Shown here one piece after another: positions 20,226 through 30,310 of a stretch of DNA of 64,000 nt. A program made the translations under genes and the position numbers. Below the pieces are notes generated by a model, which saw only the letters and a list, made by a program, of their open reading frames with translations, had not been told where the DNA came from and made no database searches. Each line of letters begins with the position of its first letter. Position 1 is the first letter of the stretch. The DNA comes from Phycisphaeraceae bacterium (lineage in GTDB: Bacteria; Planctomycetota; Phycisphaerae; Phycisphaerales; Phycisphaeraceae). The stretch spans positions 209,675-273,674 of the forward strand of contig JAJDCY010000010.1 of the NCBI GenBank assembly GCA_029260595.1, written 5' to 3'.

Positions 20226-21191
20226 ATGAAAGGGCGAACAATGGGATTTAAGTCGTTTTTAGCATTTGGGTTGTCGCTGGCATTGCTTGTTGGCGGGTGC
20301 ACGACCAACCCGGCGACGGGCAGGAGTCAGTTCAACACGATGTCGACCAGCCAGGAGATTGCCCACGGCGAGAAAGCGGCACCGGAGTTCCGCGACCAGT
20401 ACGGCGGCGAGATCCCGTCACAGGCCATTCGCGAGTATGTCAGCAACCTAGGGCAGCGGCTCGCCGAAGTATCCGAACGCCCCGACCTGCCGTGGGAGTT
20501 TTTCGTGGTTGACTCACAGGTGATCAATGCGTTCGCGTTGCCGGGTGGGAAGGTCTTTGTCTCGCGCGGCCTGGTTGAGAAACTCGACAGCGAGGCACAG
20601 CTCGCCGGGGTGCTCGGGCACGAGGTCGGGCACGTTACCGCACAGCACATCGGCCAGCAGATGAGCCAGGCACTGATCGTGCAGGGGTTAGCCATTGGCG
20701 TCGGCGTAGCGGCTCAAAGCTCGGACGACGACTGGATGCAGGTGCTCGGCGTCGGCGCCCAGGTCGGCGGCACGGTCTACTTGCTCAAGTTCGGGCGCGA
20801 GCAGGAGCACGAAGCCGACGAGCTCGGCCTGCGGTACATGACCAAGCTGGGATATAACCCGGTCGGACAGCTGCAGGTCATGGAGATTCTGCGGGACGAA
20901 TCAGCCGGCCAGGCACGCGGGCCCGAGTTCCTCTCGACCCACCCCCTGCCGCAAAGCCGGATCGACCGCCTCGAGCGCATCATCCACGAGCGATACCCAC
21001 AGTTCGAGGACCCGGCCAAGTACTGGTTTGGGTTCGATTCATTTAAGACAACCGTACTCGACAAGCTGGGCAAACTCGGCCCACCCAAACACACGCGGGA
21101 CCAGCCGACGGCGTTGCTGCCGTGCGGGCATGGCGGTGTGGGTGGTTGCGGCCCGGCGGAGCACGGATCGCTCGCGGCCGCATCACGGTGA
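20226..21191 (+). CDS. M48-family metalloprotease lipoprotein
   Basis: This is a 321-residue zinc endopeptidase, probably tethered in the periplasm. The lipobox is LLVGGC (Cys near residue 26). The catalytic motif is HEVGH (after LAGVLG), with the third zinc ligand in EQEHEADELG. Together these mark the M48B group that includes LoiP/YcaL/BepA-type quality-control proteases. GGAGG (20213-20217) eight bases upstream fixes the ATG at 20226. The C-terminal 35 residues are low-complexity. A leaderless-type ubiE gene follows 44 nt later. Confidence 0.9.
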   Translation: MKGRTMGFKSFLAFGLSLALLVGGCTTNPATGRSQFNTMSTSQEIAHGEKAAPEFRDQYGGEIPSQAIREYVSNLGQRLAEVSERPDLPWEFFVVDSQVINAFALPGGKVFVSRGLVEKLDSEAQLAGVLGHEVGHVTAQHIGQQMSQALIVQGLAIGVGVAAQSSDDDWMQVLGVGAQVGGTVYLLKFGREQEHEADELGLRYMTKLGYNPVGQLQVMEILRDESAGQARGPEFLSTHPLPQSRIDRLERIIHERYPQFEDPAKYWFGFDSFKTTVLDKLGKLGPPKHTRDQPTALLPCGHGGVGGCGPAEHGSLAAASR

Positions 21192-21223
21192 CTACCGCCC
21201 GCGGCCGGTGATCGCGCGTCGGC

Positions 21224-21229
21224 TACAAT
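21224..21229 (+). promoter_or_regulatory. TACAAT box before ubiE
   Basis: TACAAT ends 6 nt before the ubiE ATG with no ribosome-binding site between, predicting a leaderless transcript. Confidence 0.55.
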
Positions 21230-21235
21230 TGGTCG

Positions 21236-21991
21236 ATGCCTTCGACGGAACCCTTATGGACAGCGACCAACCTGCACAGCCCCCACACCGTGGCCGACAA
21301 AGCCGCGCGCGTGCGGGCGATGTTTACCGCGATTGCTCCCAGCTACGACCTGAACAACCGGGTCCACTCGCTCGGTCTGGACCAGGCGTGGCGACGGGCA
21401 GCCGTGCGCGAAGCGGGGCTGACCGCAGGCGATGTCGTGCTGGATGTGGCGTGCGGGACGGGTGACTTGTCCATGGCGTTCGCCCACGCCGGTGCGCAGC
21501 GGGTCATCGGGGTGGACTTTACGCCGGGGATGTTAGAACTCGCACAGCAAAAAGCACAGACGGATCGCGGAGCCGCGCCCGGGTACCTCGCCGGTGACGC
21601 GATGCGGTTGCCCCTGGCCGATGCGTCGGCCGACGTGGTCACGATCGCGTTCGGGATCCGCAACGTCGCCGACCAGGCCGCAGCCGTCGCCGAGTTCTAC
21701 CGTGTCCTGCGCCCGGGCGGTCGGCTGGTGATCCTCGAGTTCGGCATGCCGAGCAACCGCCTCTGCCGCGCGCTCTACAACCTCTACTTCACCCAGGTCC
21801 TGCCGCGCACCGCATCCTTAGTCGCACGCGACCGCACCGGCGCATACCGCTACCTGCCCAAAAGCGTCCAGGCGTTCATCAACCGCGAACAGATGGTGGG
21901 GATGATGGAGGAATCAGGATTCGCTGAGGTGAGAGCGCGGGCACTGACCTTCGGCGTGGCCGTGTTGTACCGCGGCGTGAAGCGCGCATAG
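21236..21991 (+). CDS. ubiE: Demethylmenaquinone/ubiquinone C-methyltransferase
   Basis: This is a 251-residue class I SAM methyltransferase of the UbiE/MenG family, catalysing the last C-methylation in menaquinone (or ubiquinone) synthesis. Family signatures are FTAIAPSYDLNNRVHSLGLD near the N terminus, the SAM loop LDVACGTGDLS, and RVLRPGGRLVILEF. Menaquinone is the likelier product in planctomycetes; this is inference. Start chosen by protein similarity and by the TACAAT six bases upstream. Confidence 0.93.
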   Translation: MPSTEPLWTATNLHSPHTVADKAARVRAMFTAIAPSYDLNNRVHSLGLDQAWRRAAVREAGLTAGDVVLDVACGTGDLSMAFAHAGAQRVIGVDFTPGMLELAQQKAQTDRGAAPGYLAGDAMRLPLADASADVVTIAFGIRNVADQAAAVAEFYRVLRPGGRLVILEFGMPSNRLCRALYNLYFTQVLPRTASLVARDRTGAYRYLPKSVQAFINREQMVGMMEESGFAEVRARALTFGVAVLYRGVKRA

Positions 21992-22001
21992 ACCGCGATC
22001 G

Positions 22002-22505
22002 TCACTTCGCCGGGAAGTTGTTCTCACTAGCCGGCACCCCGACGCCGTGCTCATACACCAGCGTCCCCCCGTGGTGCCCCGTCACCGCCGTGTAGTACGC
22101 AGTGTACAGCCCCAGCGTCACGCTAAGCACCAGCGCAATCCACCGGACAGGCTTCGGCCGCAAGCAAGTCAACGACGCAACAATCCCCGTCGCCGCGAGC
22201 AACACCCAGACGCGCTCACCCATCTTTTCATGATGCTCAAGGGTCTCACGCGCGGCTTCACTCATCGTCGCCACGTCCAACTCGTGCTCGGCATCCTCGC
22301 CGGATTGCTTGGTCACAAAACCACTCGCCGCACCGATCAAAAACAGCACCACACACGTGCGCCGGATCCCCCTGGACCTGCCGCGCGTCACCGCCAGCGC
22401 CGCCAGCGCGATCACCCCAAGAAACGCGATCGCAGCCGGCAAATGCACAAACGCCGCGTGCTTCATCTGCGGGTTGCTCAGCGTCTCGGTAATGAAGTCG
22501 GGCAT
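22002..22505 (-). CDS. DUF2231-like membrane protein
   Basis: This is a 167-residue protein with four hydrophobic helices. The first contains HAAFVHLPAAIAFLGVIAL, like the HPxxVHFP-type opening of DUF2231 membrane proteins. The loop between helices 2 and 3 is Glu/His-rich (EHELD...EHHEKMGE). Function is unknown; haem or metal binding by the histidines is possible but unproven. An upstream ATG at 22550 would overlap the preceding gene by 14 nt, while 22505 lies 31 nt after it. The two genes probably form a unit. Confidence 0.65.
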   Translation of the reverse strand: MPDFITETLSNPQMKHAAFVHLPAAIAFLGVIALAALAVTRGRSRGIRRTCVVLFLIGAASGFVTKQSGEDAEHELDVATMSEAARETLEHHEKMGERVWVLLAATGIVASLTCLRPKPVRWIALVLSVTLGLYTAYYTAVTGHHGGTLVYEHGVGVPASENNFPAK

Positions 22506-22536
22506 GATTTGCTCGCTTGGGCGTTTGGCGTTGCGC

Positions 22537-23337
22537 CTAGGGTTGCTCAATCGGCCGAATTCGGATCAATACCGGTGTGCCGATCGGTGGGATCAGTTTG
22601 GTGTTCGGCCCCCACGCGCCCTCGTCGTTTTCATTGGTCGTGTTGTTCGGGCGAGCGAGGACATCATCCCCGAAGCTGACCAGCGAGATCACCGAGCCGC
22701 CCAGATCAGCCCCGTAGGATTGCTCGCCGAGTTGCGGGTCGTCGGTTGAGCCGGTGAACAGCCAAACATTATCCGGCGGCGGCTGTTTGGTGCGGCGGTC
22801 GATCAGCCAATGGTTGGCCGGCGTCTCGGTGGTCTGGTCGTCTTGTGTGACGATCAGCGACACGGATACCGCGGCCCCGCTGGGCGGGATCATCTCGAAC
22901 GTCTCGTCCTTGGGCACCCAGCGAAGCGGTGCGCCCGGTTCCAGCCCGAGCATCAGTAACGCCAGGTGGATGTGGCTCGGCCTGGCGTGGACCGCGAGGA
23001 TGGACTCGTGCGTACGTGTACCCGGGAGGCAGGCGAGCAACTCGAGCCAGTCGGCGTCGCGCAGGACGACGGTGGCCTCGATATCGATCCACCCATTCTC
23101 GCGATCGATCACCAGGTGGGAGATGCCCGCCGGCGGCGGCGCGTCGGATGATTGCGTTTCGGATGTTTGCCCCACCTGCTCAGGTTGTGTGGTCGGCGGT
23201 GTCGGCTCATCGCCGGGCTGCTGGCCGAGTGACGCGGTGGGCAGCGCAGCCATAAGGATCAGGCACATCGCAAGCGTCGCTGCGCGCAGCGCGTTGGTGC
23301 GCGGACGGATTCGATTATTCAAGGTTCGTTGGATCAT
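22537..23337 (-). CDS. Exported protein, unknown
   Basis: This 266-residue protein has an N-terminal hydrophobic signal (MCLILMAALPTASLGQ) and a Pro/Thr/Gln-rich linker. A domain with HLVIDRENGWIDIEATVVL follows, then a second half (WLIDRRTKQPPPDNVWLFTGS) reminiscent of planctomycete proteins of unknown function. The frame is open to 23415, but a terminator-like hairpin (23364-23402) occupies that extension. A TAGACT box (23350-23345) ends 7 nt before the ATG at 23337, so I use this start. Confidence 0.65.
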   Translation of the reverse strand: MIQRTLNNRIRPRTNALRAATLAMCLILMAALPTASLGQQPGDEPTPPTTQPEQVGQTSETQSSDAPPPAGISHLVIDRENGWIDIEATVVLRDADWLELLACLPGTRTHESILAVHARPSHIHLALLMLGLEPGAPLRWVPKDETFEMIPPSGAAVSVSLIVTQDDQTTETPANHWLIDRRTKQPPPDNVWLFTGSTDDPQLGEQSYGADLGGSVISLVSFGDDVLARPNNTTNENDEGAWGPNTKLIPPIGTPVLIRIRPIEQP

Positions 23338-23363
23338 GCGCTTAAGTCTAGACCGGCGGCGGG

Positions 23364-23402
23364 AAAAATAAAGGCCCGGCAAGGCCAAAGCCAAGCCGAG
23401 CC
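23364..23402 (-). terminator. Terminator-like hairpin, minus strand
   Basis: Arms 373-380 and 395-402 of the 23-kb block (8 bp, one G.U on RNA) are followed on the minus strand by TTTATTTTT. It probably ends the queC transcript, although it lies about 200 nt beyond the queC stop. Confidence 0.6.
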
Positions 23403-23611
23403 CTTCCGGGGGCAAGGTCAGTAATTTTTCATATCGGTGCTGGAGGCTTTGGGAGTTGAGTAATTTCAGTCATCGTCCAGCCATAGAATTAGTTCGTTTG
23501 CCTTAGTCTCTGGCCCGCACTGGCGTTAGGTTTTTCTTCGTTTTCAACGTCGTTGGCCCGGTGACTCAGCCGGCCGCAGCCGAGCTCGTCCGCGCGCACT
23601 CAAAAGACTGT

Positions 23612-24304
23612 TTATGCGTAGGTCGTGGGGTCGGCGATCCCGGCCTGATCGAATCCCTTTCGCCGCAGCAGGCACGCGTCGCACCGCCCGCACGCGGCGC
23701 CGGCTTCGTTGGGCGCGTAGCAGCTATGCGTTAGCGAATAGTCAACACCCAGCCCGACGCCGAGCTCGATGATCTGCGCTTTGGTTAGATCCAGAAGCGG
23801 CGCGCGGATCGTCGGGGCGCCGCTGCCCTCGACGCCCGCCTTCGTCGCGACCGCGATGAGTGATTGAAACGCGTCGATGAACCGCGGCCGACAGTCCGGG
23901 TAGCCGCTGTAGTCCACCGCATTGACACCGATAAAAATGTCCGCCGCGCCGAGCGTCTCCGCCCACGCGAGCGCAAATGCCAGAAAGACCGTGTTTCTCG
24001 CCGGGACATACGTCGTCGGGATACCGCTTTCGATCTGTTCGAGCGTGCGGTCCTGCGGGACATCCGTCTGCCCGGTCAGCGCCGACCCGCGCAGCAGTCG
24101 CGTGTCGATCTCACTGACCCAGTGCTCGGAAACACCGAATTGCTCGGCCAACCGCCCCGCCGCATCCGTCTCATGCCCGTGCCGCTGCCCATACCTGAAC
24201 GTAAGCGCGAAAGATTCATACCCATCCCGCCGCGCGATCGCCAACAGCGTCGCCGAGTCCAGCCCACCACTAAGAAGAATCACAGCGCGGCGTGGGGGCG
24301 GCAT
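23612..24304 (-). CDS. queC: 7-cyano-7-deazaguanine synthase
   Basis: This 230-residue enzyme converts 7-carboxy-7-deazaguanine to preQ0 with ATP and ammonia in the queuosine pathway. The PP-loop is [11 protein letters not shown]. The C-terminal zinc site is the cysteine set CYAP...[26 protein letters not shown] and [15 protein letters not shown] are family hallmarks. The start at 24304 gives the standard N terminus; the open frame upstream to 24538 lacks similarity. No other que gene is adjacent. Confidence 0.95.
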   Translation of the reverse strand: MPPPRRAVILLSGGLDSATLLAIARRDGYESFALTFRYGQRHGHETDAAGRLAEQFGVSEHWVSEIDTRLLRGSALTGQTDVPQDRTLEQIESGIPTTYVPARNTVFLAFALAWAETLGAADIFIGVNAVDYSGYPDCRPRFIDAFQSLIAVATKAGVEGSGAPTIRAPLLDLTKAQIIELGVGLGVDYSLTHSCYAPNEAGAACGRCDACLLRRKGFDQAGIADPTTYA

Positions 24305-24401
24305 GGCTGCGGCCTTTCGATAAGCGGTGGAGCGTGAACCGTGCCGGTGCTCCGGCCGGTGAGCGCTCAACGATCGACCATAACGCCCCACGCTCGCCGG
24401 C

Positions 24402-25055
24402 TCAGCGGCACGGCTGATTGGGTTGAAACGAGTAATGGCGCAGCAGGCCGGTTTGCCGTACGAATCGGTCTCGCCCGAGGAAGCGGTCAGCGCAGAACAG
24501 CTCGATCTCACGATCGCAGTCGTGCACGAACACGTCACACCGCCCGGCTTGCCCGGCTAGTTTCGAAGCGGTATAGATGCTCTGCATGCGGCCCGGGTTG
24601 CCGTCCTGGTGACCAGCGGGCGCATCGACGAGGATGACATCCCAAGCTTGGTCATCCAAGCCGTTGGGTAGCGAGAGTGCTAAGAGTTGCGGATCGTCAA
24701 GGTATGTCCGCCACAGTTCGCGGCTGGTGTGGTACTGGACCTTTTCGATCTGGAGTTCGGGAACCCTGGCCTGGACGGTGGCCAGCCACTGAGCGTTATC
24801 CTCAAGGAAGACGGTCGTACCCTCGGAGTTGAGTTCCTGCCAGAATGGGCTGTCGTAGCCAACCCCGAACACCAGGTACCGACTCTTCGAGTAGGACCGG
24901 ATCACGGCTTGGATGGCTTTTAGCTCGTCAGCGGTGAGTTGAATCCGGTTCGCCCACCGCATCAAACCAACCCATTTCAAGCTACGGGCGGTCTGTTGCC
25001 GAGTCCGCCTCGCTACCCATTGCCTGCACCGGGAAAAAACATTTACGTCGGCCAT
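24402..25055 (-). CDS. DUF579/GXM-like polysaccharide O-methyltransferase
   Basis: This is a 217-residue SAM-dependent methyltransferase candidate. It follows, nearly motif for motif, the plant DUF579 family (glucuronoxylan 4-O-methyltransferases GXM1-3 and IRX15). Shared landmarks are [60 protein letters not shown] and a final LLRHYSF. In plants these enzymes methylate O-4 of glucuronic acid on xylan. Here the gene starts 21 nt after a glycosyltransferase stop on the same strand, so it probably methylates a sugar in a surface glycan. The N-terminal 40 residues are basic and lack a plant-type membrane anchor. Confidence 0.75.
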   Translation of the reverse strand: MADVNVFSRCRQWVARRTRQQTARSLKWVGLMRWANRIQLTADELKAIQAVIRSYSKSRYLVFGVGYDSPFWQELNSEGTTVFLEDNAQWLATVQARVPELQIEKVQYHTSRELWRTYLDDPQLLALSLPNGLDDQAWDVILVDAPAGHQDGNPGRMQSIYTASKLAGQAGRCDVFVHDCDREIELFCADRFLGRDRFVRQTGLLRHYSFQPNQPCR

Positions 25056-25076
25056 CGCGCGCAGTATACACCCCGG

Positions 25077-25997
25077 TCAGCCGAAGAGTCGACCTTTAAT
25101 GGTTCTGGCCAAGCTCCGTAGGGAGAACGAGACAGTGTCGCTTCCCGGTGCGAACCAGCGGTCCGGGTCTTCAAGAATGGTTTTGACTTCCGATGGATCC
25201 AGCGTCTCCCCGCGGAGCACCTTGGCCAGCAGGGTATCGATGATGGTGGAACCGGCGTTGGCCGACATGCTTTTGAAATAATGGATGATGTACGCTCGGC
25301 GGGCCCACTCCGGCCCTTTCTGCAGCATCCCGTTGAAGCGGTAGTCGAGCACCTTGATCCGGCAGTTCGATTCAGCCAGCGCTTGATTAAACGCAGGCTG
25401 ATCCCGGATGGTGCCTGTTGCAGACGAGAGGGACCAGTTCTTAAACCAAGCTTCATATAGGTCGTGGACTTCGGGTGTGTCTCGGACCCAGGCGACGCCG
25501 CTGTTGAAGTAGCCTAGCGGGTGCATGCCCCAGCCCCAGTCGCGGATCTCGTCCCAGTGAGCGTTGGCGAGCACTTTGCGGGATTCTTTTGAGGATCGGG
25601 CGTGCCAGTCGCGGACGAGGCCGATGTCCCAGTCGGCGTCACCGAGGCAGTTGGCCAACTCGTCCATCGGTCGCACACAAAGGGTGTCGTTGTCCAGGTA
25701 AAGGAAGTCAGCCGGGAGCAGTTCGCGCAGTTTGGTGCGCACCCAGCGATTTCTCCAGGCGAGTGAATCAGAGAACGGGACGTCGATCTCGACCGCTGCA
25801 TCAACGGCGTCGAGCAGGGGGTGCTTGGCTTTGCTCAGGACCCGGAGCGTTTCAGGGGCCATGAGGCAGTGGACCGGCCAATCTGGGTGGACGGTTTTGA
25901 AGAAGCGCACCGAGAGGTAAGCCATCGCGGTGTGCTCATTCGGGGTGTCGCATGCGAGGACGTAGCAGACGTTGATGGGCGGTGACTTTTTGAGCAT
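25077..25997 (-). CDS. GT8-like glycosyltransferase
   Basis: This is a 306-residue GT-A-fold glycosyltransferase. The metal-binding DxD equivalent is FLYLDNDTLCV near residue 100. A GYFNSGVAWVRDTPE strand, typical of GT8/GT77-like nucleotide-sugar transferases, follows near residue 165. No membrane helix is obvious. Donor and acceptor cannot be predicted. It lies upstream of and is probably co-transcribed with the GXM-like methyltransferase. A TAGAAT (26114-26109) upstream on the minus strand may be its promoter, leaving a leader of about 105 nt. Confidence 0.75.
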   Translation of the reverse strand: MLKKSPPINVCYVLACDTPNEHTAMAYLSVRFFKTVHPDWPVHCLMAPETLRVLSKAKHPLLDAVDAAVEIDVPFSDSLAWRNRWVRTKLRELLPADFLYLDNDTLCVRPMDELANCLGDADWDIGLVRDWHARSSKESRKVLANAHWDEIRDWGWGMHPLGYFNSGVAWVRDTPEVHDLYEAWFKNWSLSSATGTIRDQPAFNQALAESNCRIKVLDYRFNGMLQKGPEWARRAYIIHYFKSMSANAGSTIIDTLLAKVLRGETLDPSEVKTILEDPDRWFAPGSDTVSFSLRSLARTIKGRLFG

Positions 25998-26203
25998 CGG
26001 CTTGGCTTGACACGTGTCTCCGCGGCCTCGCGTGAGGCGTTAGCTGGGTCGCTTTTCTAACGGGCTGGCGCGCATGGGGGGCGGGGATTTCGGTAGCCAC
26101 CGCAGAGCATTCTATCGGGGATTTACAGGCGTGTCCGGTGGGGAGGGGTGTTTTAGTGTGCAACTGGCGGTAATGGTGGTTCCGAGGATTGTGGGTGGCA
26201 TGG

Positions 26204-27196
26204 CTAAGGGTTCATGGTGGGTTGGCCTGTGGCGATGTGGTGCAGGCGCTCAACGATATTGTCAAGCATGCGGCGGTGGGCTTGTTGGGGCAGGTTCTCT
26301 TGCACGGCGCGGTTGGCGGCGTCGATGCAGGCGTTCATGCGTTGGCGGAACTCTTCGGGGGTCATGGCCTGGATCTTGTCGAAGAGGCGTTGGGGTGAGC
26401 CAAGCTGGTCGTAGTCGAGGAAGCTGTTTCTGGGTAGGTCGTTGTAGATGCGATTGCCTTCGCTGGTGTAGATCGGGAGGCAGCCGCAGGCGATGCTGTC
26501 CCAGAACTTTTCGGTGGTGTAGTTGGGGGCGATGGTGTTTTCCATCGCGAGGTTGAAGTGGTAGCCCGATAGGAGTGCTCGCTTGCGTTCCCACCAGGTG
26601 CCGAATCCGTAGGGCTCGTTGGATCTGCGGGAGTTCTCGATGATCTTGACGTGGCTGGGCCAGTGTTGGCCGCAGATATCCATCGTGCCCAGGCGGTAGC
26701 CCTCGAGGGCGATGCGGCAGCGTTTGGTGCACAAGTCGAGTTCGTGGCCTTGACGCTTGAGGCTCCATTTCGCGTCGCCTTCGCGGTAGGTCATCAACGC
26801 GATTGTTTTTTTATTTTGGAAGTCGCGGAAGTTGTCGTGAGTCAGAAGCGGCAATTCGTTGCCGAGGCGGGCGAAGCGGTAGTTGCTCACGAAAACGTCA
26901 CCGGTGTAGACGTTCATCACATGCAGGTCGGGCAGGAGGCCGTACCCACGGCAGATGCTTTTGAAGCGGGTGTCGTAGCGGGGCTCATCCGTCCAGATCA
27001 GGATGGGGCGCCGGCCTCCAGGGCGGCGGGCGTAGTGGAAAAGGCCACGCCGGCCAAACTTCTCGGTTACCGCGACGTGGTAGTCCTTCCCGTTCGCGAC
27101 AAACTGGATCCCCTTCTGGCGCATGTATGCCAGGTCTTCTTCGATGAGGAAGGGGGCGCTCTTGGCTTTGAAATCGAGAAGGTGGGCCTTGACCAT
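26204..27196 (-). CDS. GT10-like (fucosyltransferase-type) glycosyltransferase
   Basis: This is a 330-residue protein. The C-terminal half contains the GT10 donor-binding signature SGYHFNLAMENTIAPNYTTEKFWDSI followed by ACGCLPIY, here given in two parts. In known enzymes this binds GDP-fucose for alpha-1,3/1,4 transfer. The N-terminal half (LIWTDEPRYDTRF) is compatible with the acceptor domain. Fucose as donor is a family-level inference. A TTG five codons upstream is also possible. It is the first of three same-strand glycan genes, separated from the next by 206 nt of GT-rich DNA without a clear gene. Confidence 0.75.
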   Translation of the reverse strand: MVKAHLLDFKAKSAPFLIEEDLAYMRQKGIQFVANGKDYHVAVTEKFGRRGLFHYARRPGGRRPILIWTDEPRYDTRFKSICRGYGLLPDLHVMNVYTGDVFVSNYRFARLGNELPLLTHDNFRDFQNKKTIALMTYREGDAKWSLKRQGHELDLCTKRCRIALEGYRLGTMDICGQHWPSHVKIIENSRRSNEPYGFGTWWERKRALLSGYHFNLAMENTIAPNYTTEKFWDSIACGCLPIYTSEGNRIYNDLPRNSFLDYDQLGSPQRLFDKIQAMTPEEFRQRMNACIDAANRAVQENLPQQAHRRMLDNIVERLHHIATGQPTMNP

Positions 27197-27260
27197 TGGG
27201 TGCTGCCGCAATGCGGGGCGTCATATTGCGGGGATTATCGGTCGAACGCGTGTGGCGATC

Positions 27261-27305
27261 AAATAACAACCGGTCACCGCTAGCTTGGGATGGCGGTGAC
27301 CGGTT
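27261..27305 (-). terminator. groEL terminator hairpin
   Basis: Perfect 13-bp inverted repeat (27268-27280 and 27293-27305, AACCGGTCACCGC arm) 27 nt beyond the groEL stop, followed on the minus strand by a T-rich stretch (GTTATTT). Confidence 0.75.
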
Positions 27306-27331
27306 GGGTTTCTCTCGGGTCTGGTTATCGC

Positions 27332-28963
<1,632 letters not shown>

Positions 28964-29045
28964 GATGCGGTGAACTCCGTTAATGTTGGTTGGACGTTAT
29001 CGATTGAATCTCGGGCCGCGAATTTCGTGTCGCGGTTCGCCTGCG

Positions 29046-29333
29046 TTACTCGATGACGGCGAGGATGTCGTCTTCACTCATCACGAGCATCTCTTTGTCA
29101 TCAACCTTCAGCTCGGTCCCGCCCCACTTGCTGATCAGGATCTTGTCGCCTTTCTTCACCTGGAACCCGGCCCGTTGGCCGCTGTCGAGCAGCTTCCCGT
29201 CGCCGATCGCCACGATCGTCGCCTGCTGGGGCTTTTCCTTCGCCGTCTCCGGCAGGAAAATGCCTGTCTTGGTCTGTGTCTCGGCGTCGTCACGCTTCAC
29301 GAGGACTTTGTCACCTAGGGGTCGAACCTTCAT
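29046..29333 (-). CDS. groES: Co-chaperonin GroES
   Basis: This 95-residue GroES caps the GroEL cavity. MKVRPLGDKVLVKRDD at the N terminus and a Gly-rich mobile loop (TKTGIFLPETAKEKPQQ) are canonical. GGAGG precedes the ATG. A TACAAT (29480-29475, minus strand) about 140 nt upstream may be the promoter. I searched for a CIRCE inverted repeat (TTAGCACTC-N9-GAGTGCTAA) and found none, so HrcA control is not evident. Confidence 0.98.
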   Translation of the reverse strand: MKVRPLGDKVLVKRDDAETQTKTGIFLPETAKEKPQQATIVAIGDGKLLDSGQRAGFQVKKGDKILISKWGGTELKVDDKEMLVMSEDDILAVIE

Positions 29334-29506
29334 AAGAGAGCCTCCGGCTGTGGCCGTTGGTGCGGCCGGTTGCGAAATTTCCGATCAGTACGTTTCCCGT
29401 TGCATCCGGGCACCGAGCCCGTTGAGTTGCTTCTTGGCGGCTGCGAGCCTGGGCCGGCTGCGGCGCGAATCGAGATTGTAGCGTGCCGGGCCGAGCCGCG
29501 TGCGGG

Positions 29507-30085
29507 CTAGTTGCTCGATCCCGGCCGGCGTGGCCAAAGCCCCTTGTATTGCCGGTCCAGCAGCCGGCGGAACACGGTCAGCATCTGCTCCAATTCCACC
29601 GGTTTTTCCACCACACAGAACGCCCCCAGCCGCAGGGCCTCGCTGAGCAGCCGATCGACCTGGTGCGGGCCCATCGCCGGGCCGCGGACCAAGACCACGG
29701 GCAGCCGATACGGCAGGCGTCGCAATAGCTGCATCATCCACATCCCGGCCGGGCCGGTTCCGGCGTGGCTGGGGCGTGAGGACCACAGATCGTTCTTGCC
29801 AAATGGCGTTCCTAAGTCGATAGCTGCGGCGTGGATAGGCACACGTTCGGCCAGTTTGATCGCCTCCTGCCCGGACCGGGCGACGTAGGCCGCGACGCCC
29901 TGGGGCTCGAGCAGCCGGGGCAGTTGAAACGTCCAATGCTCGATCGCGTGCGGGCGATCCTGGGTGAGCAGGACGTTCAGCCGGGCGTTGGGGCGCGAGT
30001 TGGGGCGCGAATTGGGTTGCGACCCCTGCGGCGGATCGGCCCGGGGAGCCGGCTTTCGGTTGGACTGGTGGCGTTGATTGAACAC
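29507..30085 (-). CDS. Receiver-like protein
   Basis: This is a 192-residue protein (GTG start) resembling a CheY-type receiver domain. The probable phospho-acceptor is in AAAIDLGTPFG, and the conserved Lys-Pro is in FCVVEKPVELEQML. The early acidic pair of a normal receiver is replaced by TQDRPH, so phosphorylation chemistry may be altered. Residues 1-40 are a basic Asn/Pro/Arg tract with a short PNSR repeat. There is no output domain and no kinase next door. It precedes groES on the same strand. Confidence 0.6.
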   Translation of the reverse strand: MFNQRHQSNRKPAPRADPPQGSQPNSRPNSRPNARLNVLLTQDRPHAIEHWTFQLPRLLEPQGVAAYVARSGQEAIKLAERVPIHAAAIDLGTPFGKNDLWSSRPSHAGTGPAGMWMMQLLRRLPYRLPVVLVRGPAMGPHQVDRLLSEALRLGAFCVVEKPVELEQMLTVFRRLLDRQYKGLWPRRPGSSN

Positions 30086-30310
30086 GTAGACTCATTTCCC
30101 TAGTGCAAGGTTGCAAGAGCGGTGCCGGGTTGGGGCGGCGTTTAGGCCGTGGTCGATAAGTTGCAAAGCTAGTCAAGAAAAGGGTTAATGTAGATGGTGG
30201 CGATGGGGCGGATACGGGTGGCACTGCCAGAGGGCTGTCCGTGAGCGGTGCGGGGCTGTCGAACTGGCAGGGCGGATCGGGGCGGAGAATTGGCGAATGT
30301 ACATTTTATG

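Noticed and set aside
29334..29506. CIRCE operator before groES
   Set aside because: No TTAGCACTC/GAGTGCTAA inverted repeat on either strand.
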